NCBI GenBank assembly: GCA_949288065.1
Contig: CASEIL010000003.1
Coordinates: 82,241 to 146,240, forward strand
DNA from: an uncultured Phascolarctobacterium sp.
Lineage (GTDB): Bacteria; Bacillota; Negativicutes; Acidaminococcales; Acidaminococcaceae
DNA: 64,000 bases
Direction: 5' to 3'
Position 1 is the stretch's first letter. Each line of letters opens with the position of its first letter. Below the pieces are notes generated by a model that did no database searches, was not told the origin of the DNA, and was given only the letters and a program-made list of their open reading frames with translations. The position numbers were made by a program, and so were the translations under genes. Of the stretch, positions 43,506 through 52,649 are shown piece after piece.

Positions 43506-44441
43506 ATGGAACCGTTAAAACGACAGCAGCGCAAGGTCGATAACGAATATACAATTATGTTTATCCCGCACCGCGGCAAGGAGCCGAAAAGCTTCAGCTT
43601 CCGCGCCAGCCTTCTGAAAAAAATCGGCATTGTGTGCGGCATTATGCTTTTAATTGGCATCGGCATTGCGGCAAAATCTTCGATGGTAGTATACCAGGCC
43701 CACCAGGAACAGAACGAGCTTATTGCTTACCGCAATGATAAAGCGGCACAGGAACAGAAACTGGCCGATTTGCAGAAGGAAAACGAAAAAATGCAGCAGG
43801 AAATGGCAGAGCTTTCCGCACTGGAAAATGAAGTGCGCAAGGCGCTGGGCACTTCCGCACAGCCTTCCCGCGGCAGCATTGACCGCAGCCAGTACATGGG
43901 CCAGGGCGGCCCGGCAGGCGCAGCCAAAATTGAAATGATGGACGTTTACGCAGCGCAGGCTAAAAATTTGCAAAGCGAAATGCAGCAGAAAAAAGAAAGC
44001 CTTAACGTGCTTTTGCAGCAGCTTAACGAGCGCAACGCCCGCTTAAACGCTACCCCGGATATCTGGCCGACAGCAGGCGGCACCATTACCAGCCGTTTCG
44101 GCGGCAGGACCAACCCCTTCAGCGGCACCGGCTACGATTACCACCCGGGCATTGATATTGGCAACGATTACGGCGCACCGGTTTATGCCGGCGCAGACGG
44201 TTATGTAGAATACGCCGGCTGGTACAGCGGCTACGGCAGATATGTAAAAATTGAACACGGCTACGGCTACGAAACTGCTTACGGCCACATGTCCTCCATC
44301 GCTGTCAGCGACGGACAGTATGTTAAAAAAGGCGAAATTATCGGCTATGTAGGCAGCAGCGGTTACAGCACCGGCCCGCACCTGCATTACGAGGTTATCA
44401 TCAACGGGCAGGATTCCGACCCGCTGGAACTGATGAGATAG
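43506..44441 (+). CDS. Membrane-anchored M23 family metallopeptidase
   Basis: A 311-residue bitopic protein. A short cytoplasmic tail leads to one membrane helix at about residues 35-58, then a coiled coil (about 65-120 and 145-180). The C-terminal LytM/M23 domain shows zinc ligands in HPGIDIGNDYG (His, Asp) and the HLHYEV box near residue 295, with catalytic His in YGHMSS. It would cut peptide cross-links of the cell wall, or act as an amidase activator. The next gene encodes a bactofilin; this pairing is common, with bactofilin positioning the hydrolase. Confidence 0.92.
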   Translation: MEPLKRQQRKVDNEYTIMFIPHRGKEPKSFSFRASLLKKIGIVCGIMLLIGIGIAAKSSMVVYQAHQEQNELIAYRNDKAAQEQKLADLQKENEKMQQEMAELSALENEVRKALGTSAQPSRGSIDRSQYMGQGGPAGAAKIEMMDVYAAQAKNLQSEMQQKKESLNVLLQQLNERNARLNATPDIWPTAGGTITSRFGGRTNPFSGTGYDYHPGIDIGNDYGAPVYAGADGYVEYAGWYSGYGRYVKIEHGYGYETAYGHMSSIAVSDGQYVKKGEIIGYVGSSGYSTGPHLHYEVIINGQDSDPLELMR

Positions 44442-44458
44442 TTTAAAGGAGTATTATA

Positions 44459-44872
44459 ATGTTTGGTTCTTCCAGTAATAACAGCAATAAAACCGGCACT
44501 GCGCTGCCCAAGGTAGCAGTAGATAATTTTGAGGTTTACATCGGCAAAACCACGCAGATTACCGGCAACATTTCGGCACAGGGTTCTGTACGCATCGACG
44601 GCAGCTTCAGCGGCATTGTGTTCTCTGAAGGCGACGTTGTGGTTGGCGAAACCGGCAGCATTAAAGCCAATATTTTTGGTGCTAACGTAGATATTGCCGG
44701 CAAGGTTGAAGGTAACATTGTTGCCAAAGGCACGCTGGAGCTTTTGGCAAGCAGCGTTGTTACCGGCGATGTACGCTGCGAAAAGCTGACCGTGGAAAAC
44801 GGCGCGCTGCTGCGCGGCAACGTCGGCGGTTTGGAAGGCGCTGAAACGCCCCAGCTTGAAAATAAAGAATAA
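44459..44872 (+). CDS. Bactofilin
   Basis: A 137-residue cytoskeletal protein. The central beta-helix (about 24-120) has short repeats such as TQITGNISAQGSVRIDGSFSG, DVVVGETGSIKANIFG and KVEGNIVAKGTLELL. It polymerises without nucleotide and organises cell-wall enzymes near the membrane. AAAGGAG precedes the ATG, 17 bp after the M23 gene, so both are in one operon ending in a shared terminator. Confidence 0.93.
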   Translation: MFGSSSNNSNKTGTALPKVAVDNFEVYIGKTTQITGNISAQGSVRIDGSFSGIVFSEGDVVVGETGSIKANIFGANVDIAGKVEGNIVAKGTLELLASSVVTGDVRCEKLTVENGALLRGNVGGLEGAETPQLENKE

Positions 44873-44894
44873 CAAAAAGCAAATCAATAAAAGT

Positions 44895-44935
44895 AAAAAG
44901 CTTAAAGCGCAATTATAAAGCGCTTTAAGCTTTTT
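44895..44935. terminator. Bidirectional terminator
   Basis: A 15-bp perfect stem AAAAAGCTTAAAGCG / CGCTTTAAGCTTTTT, shared by bactofilin and the convergent LysR gene, whose stop lies within it. Confidence 0.9.
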
Positions 44936-45857
44936 TTATATTACTCATTTTATTTTTAGCTAAATTTAAAAACTCACGTGCTAAATATGACAAATTGTCT
45001 TTATTTTTATAGCCAATAATAATCCCCATATTACTTACCGGGTCATCAATTAAGCAATTATAAGTTTCTCCGTTTTTCATCAGCCTGTTAATATGGTATT
45101 CAGATAAAAATGTTATGCCATAATCCATCGCTGCTAGCCTGTATGATGCTTCTAAATTTTTAGTTTCAAGTATTATTTTTGGTTTTATACCTGCATTTTT
45201 CAAAATTATTCGTTCCAACTGCCCTGAATGCTGCCAGTTGCGGTGTAAAATAAAAGGTGCCTCCTGTAAATAATTAATATCTATATAAGGCTGATTATTA
45301 TCGTTATATTCTATATACTTTACCCATTTAGAAGCTTTAGCTATAACTAAAAGCATTTTTTCATAGCCCAAAATTTCATAATCAATATGCAGCGGAAAAC
45401 TTGGTTCATTAATAATTACTAAATCGCTCAAACCTTTTTCTACACAATTTACAAGTTCAATTGATGAACCTTCTATTAAGCGAACCTCTGCAAGCGGAAA
45501 TTTAGACTGAAAATCAGGAAGCATTTCTGATAATATATGGCTTCCACGCCCTAAAGGCAAAGCAAGCTTCAGTATACCTCTGCCAGATTTAGCAATTTGA
45601 TTCAGGTCATTAATTAAATTATCTCTTTCCATTAAGAGCTGCCGTCCTCTTTCATAAAACAACGCGCCTTCTTCTGTTAAGATAATTTCTTTACCATCCA
45701 TGCGGAAAATTTTAACGCCAAGACGTTTATGCATATTTTTAATATATTGGCTTAATGTAGGCTGAGTAATAAATAAAGTTTGTGCTGCTTTAGTAAATGA
45801 TTTATTTTCTACTATTGCACACGCATATTCAATATCTTTAAATTCAATTTTATTCAT
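44925..45857 (-). CDS. LysR-family regulator of the adjacent transporter-hydrolase-IDH operon
   Basis: A 310-residue regulator. The N-terminal helix-turn-helix (IEYACAIVENKSFTKAAQTLFITQPTLSQYIKNMHKRLG) is standard LysR; residues 90-300 form the co-inducer domain. It is transcribed away from the operon starting at 46063, the classic LysR layout. A perfect 25-bp palindrome lies 41 bp before its start. Both gene and operon are AT-richer than the core genes around them. The co-inducer is probably a metabolite of the operon (inference). Confidence 0.9.
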   Translation of the reverse strand: MNKIEFKDIEYACAIVENKSFTKAAQTLFITQPTLSQYIKNMHKRLGVKIFRMDGKEIILTEEGALFYERGRQLLMERDNLINDLNQIAKSGRGILKLALPLGRGSHILSEMLPDFQSKFPLAEVRLIEGSSIELVNCVEKGLSDLVIINEPSFPLHIDYEILGYEKMLLVIAKASKWVKYIEYNDNNQPYIDINYLQEAPFILHRNWQHSGQLERIILKNAGIKPKIILETKNLEASYRLAAMDYGITFLSEYHINRLMKNGETYNCLIDDPVSNMGIIIGYKNKDNLSYLAREFLNLAKNKMSNIKKA

Positions 45858-45897
45858 AAACTCACCTCTTATAATTATAACGAATACTGTATACCAA

Positions 45898-45922
45898 AAA
45901 TAATAGGTTTAACCTATTATTT
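45898..45922. promoter_or_regulatory. Palindromic operator, likely LysR binding site
   Basis: Arms AAATAATAGGTT and AACCTATTATTT with a single central T, perfectly complementary. It contains the LysR T-N11-A core (ATAGGTTTAACCTAT) and lies between divergent regulator and operon. Confidence 0.75.
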
Positions 45923-46062
45923 AAATTATAAATGCCTATTTGAATATAAGCAAGACTACATATAAAATATAATTAAGAAAGCATCAGTTTTCTACCCTTC
46001 GGCCGCAGGGAAACACATTTTACTAATTGGCATCCGCCAATTCTTCTCTGGGAGGGATTACT

Positions 46063-47322
46063 ATGCTCTGGATCGGATTAATTATTATTTTAATCACAAT
46101 TTACTGTTTAATGAAGCAATACGAAACAAGGCTTGTATTGTTTGTTTCGGGCGTCATCATGGCTTTAATTTCCGGAAACCTTATGGTAGCCTTTGATGCC
46201 TTCAGTAAATCTATGAAGAATGCAAACCTAATTGAACCCATTATTGCTGCTATGGGGTTTGCCATGGTTTTGCAAATCACTAAATGCGACCAGCACTTAA
46301 TTTATCTCTTAGCCAAAAGCTTAAAGAACCTTGGTCCTGCGCTTGTCCCTGGTGCTGTTTTGGCTACGGCGCTGGTTAACACATCAATAACAAGTGCCGG
46401 AGGCTGCTCCGCTGCTGTTGGCGCAATTTTAATACCGGTACTAATTGGTTCAGGTGTACATCCGGCTATGGCCGCAGCTGCTGTTTTTGCCGGAACTTAC
46501 GGCTCGCCAATGCTTAACCCCGGCTTTGGGCAAATTGCCATAGTTGCAGATGTTGCGCACAGCACACCTATTGATGTTATTAGCAATCATTATCATGTTG
46601 TTTTAATTTTAGGCTTACTTACAGCAATTTCTTTAACCATTGTCGCTTTTATTAAAGGTGAACATAAAGGATATCATTCAGAAGCACTTGATAATGTAAA
46701 TGATTTTAAAATTAACTATATTATGGCTTTAGTACCTATGCTACCGCTGATTATTTTAATTTTAGGCAGTACCGGAGTTGTTCCTTTATTTAAAAAATTT
46801 GCTATTTCACACGCTATGTTAATTGGTTGCTTTGCAGCATTTTTAGCAACGCGCAAAAATCCTGCAGAAATTTCTAAAGCCTTCTTTAAAGGTGCAGGTG
46901 ATGGTTTTGCAACCGTTTTTGGCATCATTACAATGGCATTGGTATTTGTATCCGGTGTCCAAGCATTGGGTATTATAGATTGGATGATTCAGGAAATGAT
47001 TAATACCCCTGCTATCGCCAAAGTCAGCGCTACTGTTGGCCCGTTTTTACTTGGCGTTATCAGCGGCAGTGGCGAAGCAGCAAGTATAGCTTTTAACCAG
47101 TCTGTTACAATTCACGCCGATACTTTAGGTTTAAATGCCTTAAATCTTGGTAGTCTGGCAGCGATTAGCGGTGCTTTAGGCCGTACTATGTCACCTATTG
47201 CAGGTTGTGCAATTATCTGCGCTGGCTTTGCGCATGTTAATCCGTTGGAACTTGTTAAGCGAACAGCTTTGGGCGCAATTATCTGTGTTATTATTACTAT
47301 GATTCTTTTGATGTATCTTTAA
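46063..47322 (+). CDS. DcuC-like anaerobic C4-dicarboxylate (or related organic acid) transporter
   Basis: A 419-residue membrane protein with about 12 helices. The patterns SITSAGGCSAAVGAILIPVLI, AGTYGSPMLNPGFGQ and ISGSGEAASIAFNQSV are those of the DcuC family and its relatives, which exchange dicarboxylates. Ligand may differ, since the operon encodes isocitrate dehydrogenase. GGGAGGG lies 7 nt before ATG 46063; a longer frame from 46027 has no site. First gene of a three-gene operon. Confidence 0.82.
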   Translation: MLWIGLIIILITIYCLMKQYETRLVLFVSGVIMALISGNLMVAFDAFSKSMKNANLIEPIIAAMGFAMVLQITKCDQHLIYLLAKSLKNLGPALVPGAVLATALVNTSITSAGGCSAAVGAILIPVLIGSGVHPAMAAAAVFAGTYGSPMLNPGFGQIAIVADVAHSTPIDVISNHYHVVLILGLLTAISLTIVAFIKGEHKGYHSEALDNVNDFKINYIMALVPMLPLIILILGSTGVVPLFKKFAISHAMLIGCFAAFLATRKNPAEISKAFFKGAGDGFATVFGIITMALVFVSGVQALGIIDWMIQEMINTPAIAKVSATVGPFLLGVISGSGEAASIAFNQSVTIHADTLGLNALNLGSLAAISGALGRTMSPIAGCAIICAGFAHVNPLELVKRTALGAIICVIITMILLMYL

Positions 47323-47334
47323 TGGAGAAATGCT

Positions 47335-48273
47335 ATGGCTATTTTATTAAAAGAAATTGGCAGTTTTTATACAGGCGGCCATCAGGTAACTATATCAGGA
47401 AAACCTGTTTATAAACGGCAATTTGTAAAAGGCGGCCCGTTGCGTGAAGTTGACCCTAATGGGGATTTTGAAACCGGGCAGATGTATGTGCAATATTTTA
47501 AGCTTGCTAACCCTCAAAAGCCTTATCAAGTTTTATTAATGCACGGCGGCGGTGTTTGCGGTTCTGTTTGGGAAGAAAATTTTACAGGCGGCAAAAACTG
47601 GCTGCAATTGTTTTTGGAAAGCGGCTATGATACATACGTAGTTGACGCAATGGAACGTGGCCGCAGCGGTTTTTCTCAATACCCAGATATTTATGAATCT
47701 GAACCTGTTTTTAGAAGCAAAAATGAAGCCTGGAGTAATTTCCGTATCGGCGATATTTACGATTCAGACCCATCTAAACGAATTGCCTTTGTCGATACTC
47801 AATTCCCCATTGAACATTTTGATGATTTTATGCGCATGAATGTGCCAAGATGGACAACAAATAATGCAGGCATTTTAGCTGCTTACCATAGCCTTTTAGA
47901 GCGTATGGATGATTGTATTTTAATAATTCACAGCCAGGCAAGTGAATTTGCCGGTGCCTTGCTTAAAGAATTCAGCAATAAAATAAAAGGAGCTGTTATT
48001 CTTGAAGGTTCAAGCGCGCCAACAGACGAAAATTTATGCTGCACTATACCAACACTTTATATTTGGGGCAGCCATATTGCCAAAGGCAGCAACTGGGAAA
48101 TTTACAGAGGAAATATGCTTAAATACTACGAAAAGCAAAAAGCCTTGCAGGCACCTGTAACATGGATAAATTTACCTGAAATAGGCATTAACGGCAACAG
48201 CCATTTTATGATGCTTGATAAAAACAGTACAGAAATTTTTATGCTTATCAATTCATGGCTGGAAAAATTATAA
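47335..48273 (+). CDS. Alpha/beta-fold hydrolase (esterase or lactonase-like)
   Basis: A 312-residue soluble hydrolase. The oxyanion element is LLMHGGGVCGSVWEENF near residue 70. Next comes VVDAMERGRSGFS near 103, and the nucleophile Ser in IIHSQASEFAG near 203 (His-Ser-Gln-Ala rather than Gly-x-Ser-x-Gly). The catalytic His is in GNSHFMMLDKNS near 287, and an acid is likely near LYIWGSH. No signal peptide is seen, so it acts inside the cell. It lies between a dicarboxylate-type transporter and isocitrate dehydrogenase, suggesting it hydrolyses an imported ester or lactone to feed that enzyme. Substrate is speculative. Confidence 0.78.
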   Translation: MAILLKEIGSFYTGGHQVTISGKPVYKRQFVKGGPLREVDPNGDFETGQMYVQYFKLANPQKPYQVLLMHGGGVCGSVWEENFTGGKNWLQLFLESGYDTYVVDAMERGRSGFSQYPDIYESEPVFRSKNEAWSNFRIGDIYDSDPSKRIAFVDTQFPIEHFDDFMRMNVPRWTTNNAGILAAYHSLLERMDDCILIIHSQASEFAGALLKEFSNKIKGAVILEGSSAPTDENLCCTIPTLYIWGSHIAKGSNWEIYRGNMLKYYEKQKALQAPVTWINLPEIGINGNSHFMMLDKNSTEIFMLINSWLEKL

Positions 48274-48295
48274 GCATAGAAAGGAAGAATAAATT

Positions 48296-49510
48296 ATGTC
48301 TAAAATAATTATGCAAACGCCGCTTGTTGAAATGGACGGCGATGAAATGACACGTATTATCTGGCAGCAAATAAAAGAAGAAGTTATTTTGCCATTTGTA
48401 GATTTAAAAACAGAATACTATGATTTAGGGCTGCCTAACCGTGAAGCTACTGCTGATGCTGTAACTATTGCCGCTGCAGAAGCTAATAAAAAATATGGTG
48501 TTTCTGTAAAATGCGCTACCATTACTGCGAATGAACAACGTGTTGAAGAATATCATCTTTCCAAAATGTGGCCAAGCCCAAACGCTACAATTCGTGCAAT
48601 TTTAGATGGCACCGTATTCCGTACGCCAATTGTAGTCAATGGTATATCGCCTGCTGTTAAATCCTGGCAATTACCAATTACCGTTGCAAGGCATGCCTAC
48701 GGCGATGTTTATAAAGCGACAGAGTATAGAATTCCCGGACCTGGTAAAGCTGAGCTTGTTTTTGTAGGCGATGATGGAACAAAATGGTGTGAAACAATTT
48801 ATGATTTTGAAGATGCTGGTGTATTACAGGCGCAGTACAATAAAGATTCTTCAATAAAATCCTTTGCCCGCTGCTGCTTTGAATATGCTTTGGAAACAAA
48901 ACGTGATTTGTGGTTTGCCAGCAAGGATACTATTTCTAAAATTTATGACCAAAGCTTTAAAAATATTTTTCAGCATATTTACGATAACGAATACAAAAAT
49001 AAGTTTAATGAATTAGGCATTGAGTATTTTTATACGCTCATTGATGATGCAGTCGCCAGAGTAATACGCTCTAAAGGCGGATTTATCTGGGCCTGCAAAA
49101 ATTATGACGGCGATGTTATGAGCGATATGGTTTCCACTGCTTTTGGCTCGCTTGCAATGATGACTTCCGTACTGGTTTCGCCCCAAGGCGTATACGAATA
49201 TGAAGCGGCGCATGGAACAGTAACACAGCACTATTACCGTTACTTAAAAGACGAAGAAACTTCAACCAACCCCATGGCCACCTTATTTGCATGGACCGGT
49301 GCCTTAAATAAGCGTGGCGAGTTTGATAATAACAAAGAACTTATAAAATTTGCAAAAACACTTGAAGAAACTGCCGTTGCCACTATTGAAGAAGGCACTA
49401 TGACAGGAGATTTAATTAATATGTGGGAAGGGAAAATAATTCCGCATAAAGTAAGCTCGTTAGAATTCTTACAAGCTATCCGCCAAAAATTAGAAAAAAT
49501 TTATAGCTGA
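48296..49510 (+). CDS. icd: NADP-dependent isocitrate dehydrogenase (eukaryotic-type dimer)
   Basis: Oxidises isocitrate to 2-oxoglutarate and CO2. The 404-residue protein is of the homodimeric subfamily II type: PLVEMDGDEMTRIIW at the start, CATITANEQRVEEYHLSKMWPSPNATIRAILDGTVFR near residue 75, VARHAYGDVYK near 130, and EAAHGTVTQHYYRYLK near 302. It is cotranscribed with the transporter and hydrolase rather than with TCA genes, which is unusual for icd. AAAGGAAG precedes the ATG. The codon use is AT-richer than the serine genes next door. Confidence 0.92.
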   Translation: MSKIIMQTPLVEMDGDEMTRIIWQQIKEEVILPFVDLKTEYYDLGLPNREATADAVTIAAAEANKKYGVSVKCATITANEQRVEEYHLSKMWPSPNATIRAILDGTVFRTPIVVNGISPAVKSWQLPITVARHAYGDVYKATEYRIPGPGKAELVFVGDDGTKWCETIYDFEDAGVLQAQYNKDSSIKSFARCCFEYALETKRDLWFASKDTISKIYDQSFKNIFQHIYDNEYKNKFNELGIEYFYTLIDDAVARVIRSKGGFIWACKNYDGDVMSDMVSTAFGSLAMMTSVLVSPQGVYEYEAAHGTVTQHYYRYLKDEETSTNPMATLFAWTGALNKRGEFDNNKELIKFAKTLEETAVATIEEGTMTGDLINMWEGKIIPHKVSSLEFLQAIRQKLEKIYS

Positions 49511-49512
49511 AA

Positions 49513-49545
49513 ATAACCCGGAGTTTTTTCTCCGGGTTATTTTTG
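49513..49545 (+). terminator. Terminator after icd
   Basis: A 10-bp perfect stem ATAACCCGGA / TCCGGGTTAT and T run. Confidence 0.9.
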
Positions 49546-49605
49546 TTAACTGCGTTACATTTTGGCGCGCTTTTATTTTTAATTTTACTTTTTGCGGCAA
49601 TTTTA

Positions 49606-49633
49606 TTGACAACCACTGCAAAACTGCTATAAT
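49606..49633 (+). promoter_or_regulatory. Promoter of the serine operon
   Basis: Consensus TTGACA (49606-49611), 16 bp, consensus TATAAT (49628-49633), just upstream of the T-box. Confidence 0.85.
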
Positions 49634-49656
49634 AGCCCTATAAATTACATAGCACA

Positions 49657-49953
49657 ATGCGATGATGGAGAAACAGCAGCGATAAGCTTTCAGAAAGCCG
49701 CCGGTTGATGCGAGGCGGCAGCAAGGCGCAGCAGGTTCCGCTCCGGAGATGCAGGCGATGAACCTGCCGGGTAACGCCCGATACAGCGTACTAAAGATGG
49801 CCGATTGGCAATTTGGGTGGCAACGCGGGTAGCTCTCGTCCCATGGGGATGAGGGTTTTATTTTTTATCTGCGCGGGCGCACATGCCGCGGCTGAATTTG
49901 GGTGGCACCACGAGAAAGAGAAGCTCGTCCCAAGGACAGCTTCTCTATTTTTA
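49657..49953 (+). promoter_or_regulatory. T-box riboswitch, predicted tRNA-Ser specificity, with two terminator modules
   Basis: A long stem I region ends in GGT-TCC-GCT-CCGGAG, placing TCC (49737-49739, Ser) at the specifier. The first T-box core GGGTGGCAACGCGGG (49815-49829) is followed by a CGTCCC-type terminator and T run (to about 49866). A second core GGGTGGCACCACGAG (49900-49914) is followed by a second terminator with a 9-bp stem AGAGAAGCT / AGCTTCTCT (49917-49946) and T run. No second stem I fits in the 35-nt gap. Uncharged tRNA-Ser would release transcription into serC-serA. Confidence 0.9.
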
Positions 49954-49969
49954 TTGCAGGAGGAAGATT

Positions 49970-51040
49970 ATGGACAGGGTTTATAATTTTAACGCAGGGC
50001 CTTCCGCACTGCCGCTGGAGGTTTTACAGGAGGCGCAGGCCGAATTTTTAAATTACAAGGGCACGGGCATGAGCATTATTGAAATGAGCCACCGCAGCCC
50101 GGAATATGCCGCCATGCACGCCGAAACCAAGGCGCTTTTGCGCGAGCTGATGGGAGTGCCGGAAGATTACGAAATTTTGTTTATCCAGGGCGGCGGCAGT
50201 TTGCAGTTTTTGATGACGGCTGACAACTTTTTAAACGGCAAGGCCGCTTACGTTAACACCGGCGTGTGGGCTAAAAAGGCGATGGCAGAAGCCAAACGCT
50301 TCGGCGAAGCCTATGAAGCAGCCTCAAGCGCCGATAAAAACCATAGCTATATTCCTACGGATTTACAAATTCAGCCGGGCACGGCTTACCTGCACCTTAC
50401 CAGCAACAACACCATTTACGGTACGGAGTGGCAGGACTTCCCGGAAGTTGACGTGCCAATTATATGCGATATGTCGAGTGATATTCTCTCGCGCCCGGTG
50501 GATGTTACAAAGTTCAGCCTGATTTACGCCGGTGCGCAAAAGAATTTAGGCCCAGCAGGCGTGGTTATTGTAATTGTTAAAAAGGCGTTTTTAGAAACCG
50601 CGCGCCAGGATTTGCCGCCGATGCTGAGCTACCAGAACTACGCCGCTAACGATTCGCTGTACAATACGCCGCCGGTATTTGCCATTTACATGGTGAACAA
50701 AACGCTGCACTGGATTAAGCGTCAGGGCGGAGTTGCCGCCATCGCCGCGCACAACAAGGAAAAGGCACAGCTTATTTATGACGTTATCGATGCTAGCTGT
50801 GGCTTTTACCGCGGCCACGCGGAGCCAGCCAGCCGCAGTTTGATGAACATTACGTTTAATCTGCCCACGGCGGAACTGGAAAAGGATTTTATTGCCGAAG
50901 GCAAAAAACGCGGTTTTGTGGGCATTGGCGGGCACCGCTTAGTTGGCGGGTGCAGGGTTTCTGCCTACAACGCCGTTACGGTTGAGGCCTGCCGCGCACT
51001 GGCAGATTTTATGAAGGAATACCAGAATAAACACGCATAA
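49970..51040 (+). CDS. serC: Phosphoserine aminotransferase
   Basis: Second step of serine synthesis, 3-phosphohydroxypyruvate to phosphoserine. The 356-residue PLP enzyme begins VYNFNAGPSALPLEVL, and has FIQGGGSLQFLM near residue 72 and CDMSSDILSRP near 170. The PLP lysine is in YAGAQKNLGPAGVV near 195, and GHRLVGGCRVSAYNAV near the end. AGGAGGAAG lies 5 nt before ATG 49970; the frame extends upstream into the T-box and that part is rejected. Followed by serA. Confidence 0.96.
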   Translation: MDRVYNFNAGPSALPLEVLQEAQAEFLNYKGTGMSIIEMSHRSPEYAAMHAETKALLRELMGVPEDYEILFIQGGGSLQFLMTADNFLNGKAAYVNTGVWAKKAMAEAKRFGEAYEAASSADKNHSYIPTDLQIQPGTAYLHLTSNNTIYGTEWQDFPEVDVPIICDMSSDILSRPVDVTKFSLIYAGAQKNLGPAGVVIVIVKKAFLETARQDLPPMLSYQNYAANDSLYNTPPVFAIYMVNKTLHWIKRQGGVAAIAAHNKEKAQLIYDVIDASCGFYRGHAEPASRSLMNITFNLPTAELEKDFIAEGKKRGFVGIGGHRLVGGCRVSAYNAVTVEACRALADFMKEYQNKHA

Positions 51041-51055
51041 ATGGAGGAACGAAAA

Positions 51056-52648
51056 ATGACGATGAAAATACTTGTAAGCGACGATGTTAGCGAAAAAGGC
51101 GTGGCGCTGCTGCGCGAGCATTTTGATGTGGACGTTAAAACCAACCTGCCGACGGAGGAACTTTTAAAAATTATTGGCGAATATGACGGACTGGTAACCC
51201 GCAGCCAGACGCAGGTGACGAAGCAGGTTATCGACGCCGCCACGAATTTAAAGGTTATCGGCCGTGCTGGCGTCGGCGTGGATAATATCGACATCCCCGC
51301 CGCAACAGCACGCGGCATTGTGGTGCTGAACGCGCCGGAAGGCAACACCATTGCCGCTACCGAACACACCGTAGCCATGATGATGGCGATGACGCGCCAT
51401 ATTCCGCAGGCGCACGCTTCCATTCAGGCCGGTAAATGGGACAGAAAGAGTTTTGACGGTATTCAGGTGCAAGGCAAAACGCTGGGCATTATCGGCGTAG
51501 GCCGCATTGGCAGCCGCGTGGCACTGCGCATGCAGGCTATGGAAATGACCACCATCGGCTACGACCCCTATATTACCGAGGAGCGCGCCAATCAAGTCGG
51601 CGTGGAGCTGGTATCGTTTGAAGAGCTGCTGGCTAAATCCGACTACATCACCATCCACACACCGCTGACGAAGGAAACGCACAATATTATCGACGCCGAA
51701 GCGATTAGCAAAATGAAGGACGGCGTGCGCATTGTAAACTGCGCCCGCGGCGGCTGCGTGGATACCAACGCCCTTGCCGAAGCCTTAAAGAGCGGCAAGG
51801 TGGCAGGCGCCGCTATCGACGTTTACCCCGAAGAGCCGCTGACGCCGGAGAACAATCCCTTTATTGGCATGCCGCAGGTTGTGCAAACACCGCACCTTGG
51901 CGCCAGCACTATTGAAGCGCAAATCGGCGTTGCCGTGGACGTTGCTTACGGCGTTATCGACGCGCTGGAGGGCAAACCCGTTATGACCGCCGTTAACATG
52001 GCGCCCATCCCCAAAAGCGTTGCCAGCGTTATCGCGCCCTACTTTAAACTGGCAGAGCGCATGGGTACCATCGGCATTTATCTGGCCGAAGGGCCTGTTA
52101 AAGCCATTGAAATTGAATACACCGGCGAGCTTGCCCAAACCGATACGCAGGCGCTGACCACCGCCTTTTTAAAAGGCCTTTTGAACCCGATTTTGCAGGA
52201 CAGCGTTAACTTTGTTAACGCGCCGGGCATTGCCAAAAAACGCCATTTGCAGGTGCGCGATATAAAATCTCACCGCACAGGCTATTTTTCTACCGCAATT
52301 AATGTTAAAATAATAACTGAAAAGAGTGAGCACACGCTGACCGGCACGCTGTTTGACGGCAAGGAAGCCAAAATTGTGCAGATTGACCGCTTCCGCCTTG
52401 ACTTTAAGCCCGAAGGCTACCTGCTGCTTGCTCCCCACCTCGATAAGCCCAACATGATTGGCCAGATTGCCACCATCCTTGGCAGCGCCGGCATTAACAT
52501 CAACGGCATGCAGGTTGGCAGCACCGCCATTGAAGGCACAAACCTGATGGCCATTGCCACCGGCGGCGACATCCCCAACGACATTATGCTTAAGCTGCGC
52601 GGCATCGAAGGCATTATCGACGTGAAACTGATTAACTGCGAGGGATAA
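51056..52648 (+). CDS. serA: D-3-phosphoglycerate dehydrogenase
   Basis: First committed step of serine synthesis. The 530-residue long form has the NAD domain motif GKTLGIIGVGRIGSRVA near residue 145. Catalytic Arg/Glu/His lie around VNCARGGCVD (near 230) and TPHLGASTIEAQ (near 280). An intervening ASB domain follows, then a C-terminal ACT domain (LLLAPHLDKPNMIGQIATIL onward) that usually binds serine for feedback inhibition. ATG 51056 has GGAGGAACG upstream. It follows serC by 15 bp and is under the same T-box. Confidence 0.96.
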   Translation: MTMKILVSDDVSEKGVALLREHFDVDVKTNLPTEELLKIIGEYDGLVTRSQTQVTKQVIDAATNLKVIGRAGVGVDNIDIPAATARGIVVLNAPEGNTIAATEHTVAMMMAMTRHIPQAHASIQAGKWDRKSFDGIQVQGKTLGIIGVGRIGSRVALRMQAMEMTTIGYDPYITEERANQVGVELVSFEELLAKSDYITIHTPLTKETHNIIDAEAISKMKDGVRIVNCARGGCVDTNALAEALKSGKVAGAAIDVYPEEPLTPENNPFIGMPQVVQTPHLGASTIEAQIGVAVDVAYGVIDALEGKPVMTAVNMAPIPKSVASVIAPYFKLAERMGTIGIYLAEGPVKAIEIEYTGELAQTDTQALTTAFLKGLLNPILQDSVNFVNAPGIAKKRHLQVRDIKSHRTGYFSTAINVKIITEKSEHTLTGTLFDGKEAKIVQIDRFRLDFKPEGYLLLAPHLDKPNMIGQIATILGSAGININGMQVGSTAIEGTNLMAIATGGDIPNDIMLKLRGIEGIIDVKLINCEG

Positions 52649-52649
52649 T

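Noticed and set aside
49883..49969. N-terminal extension of serC
   Set aside because: It encodes the second T-box module; AGGAGGAAG precedes the conserved serC start.
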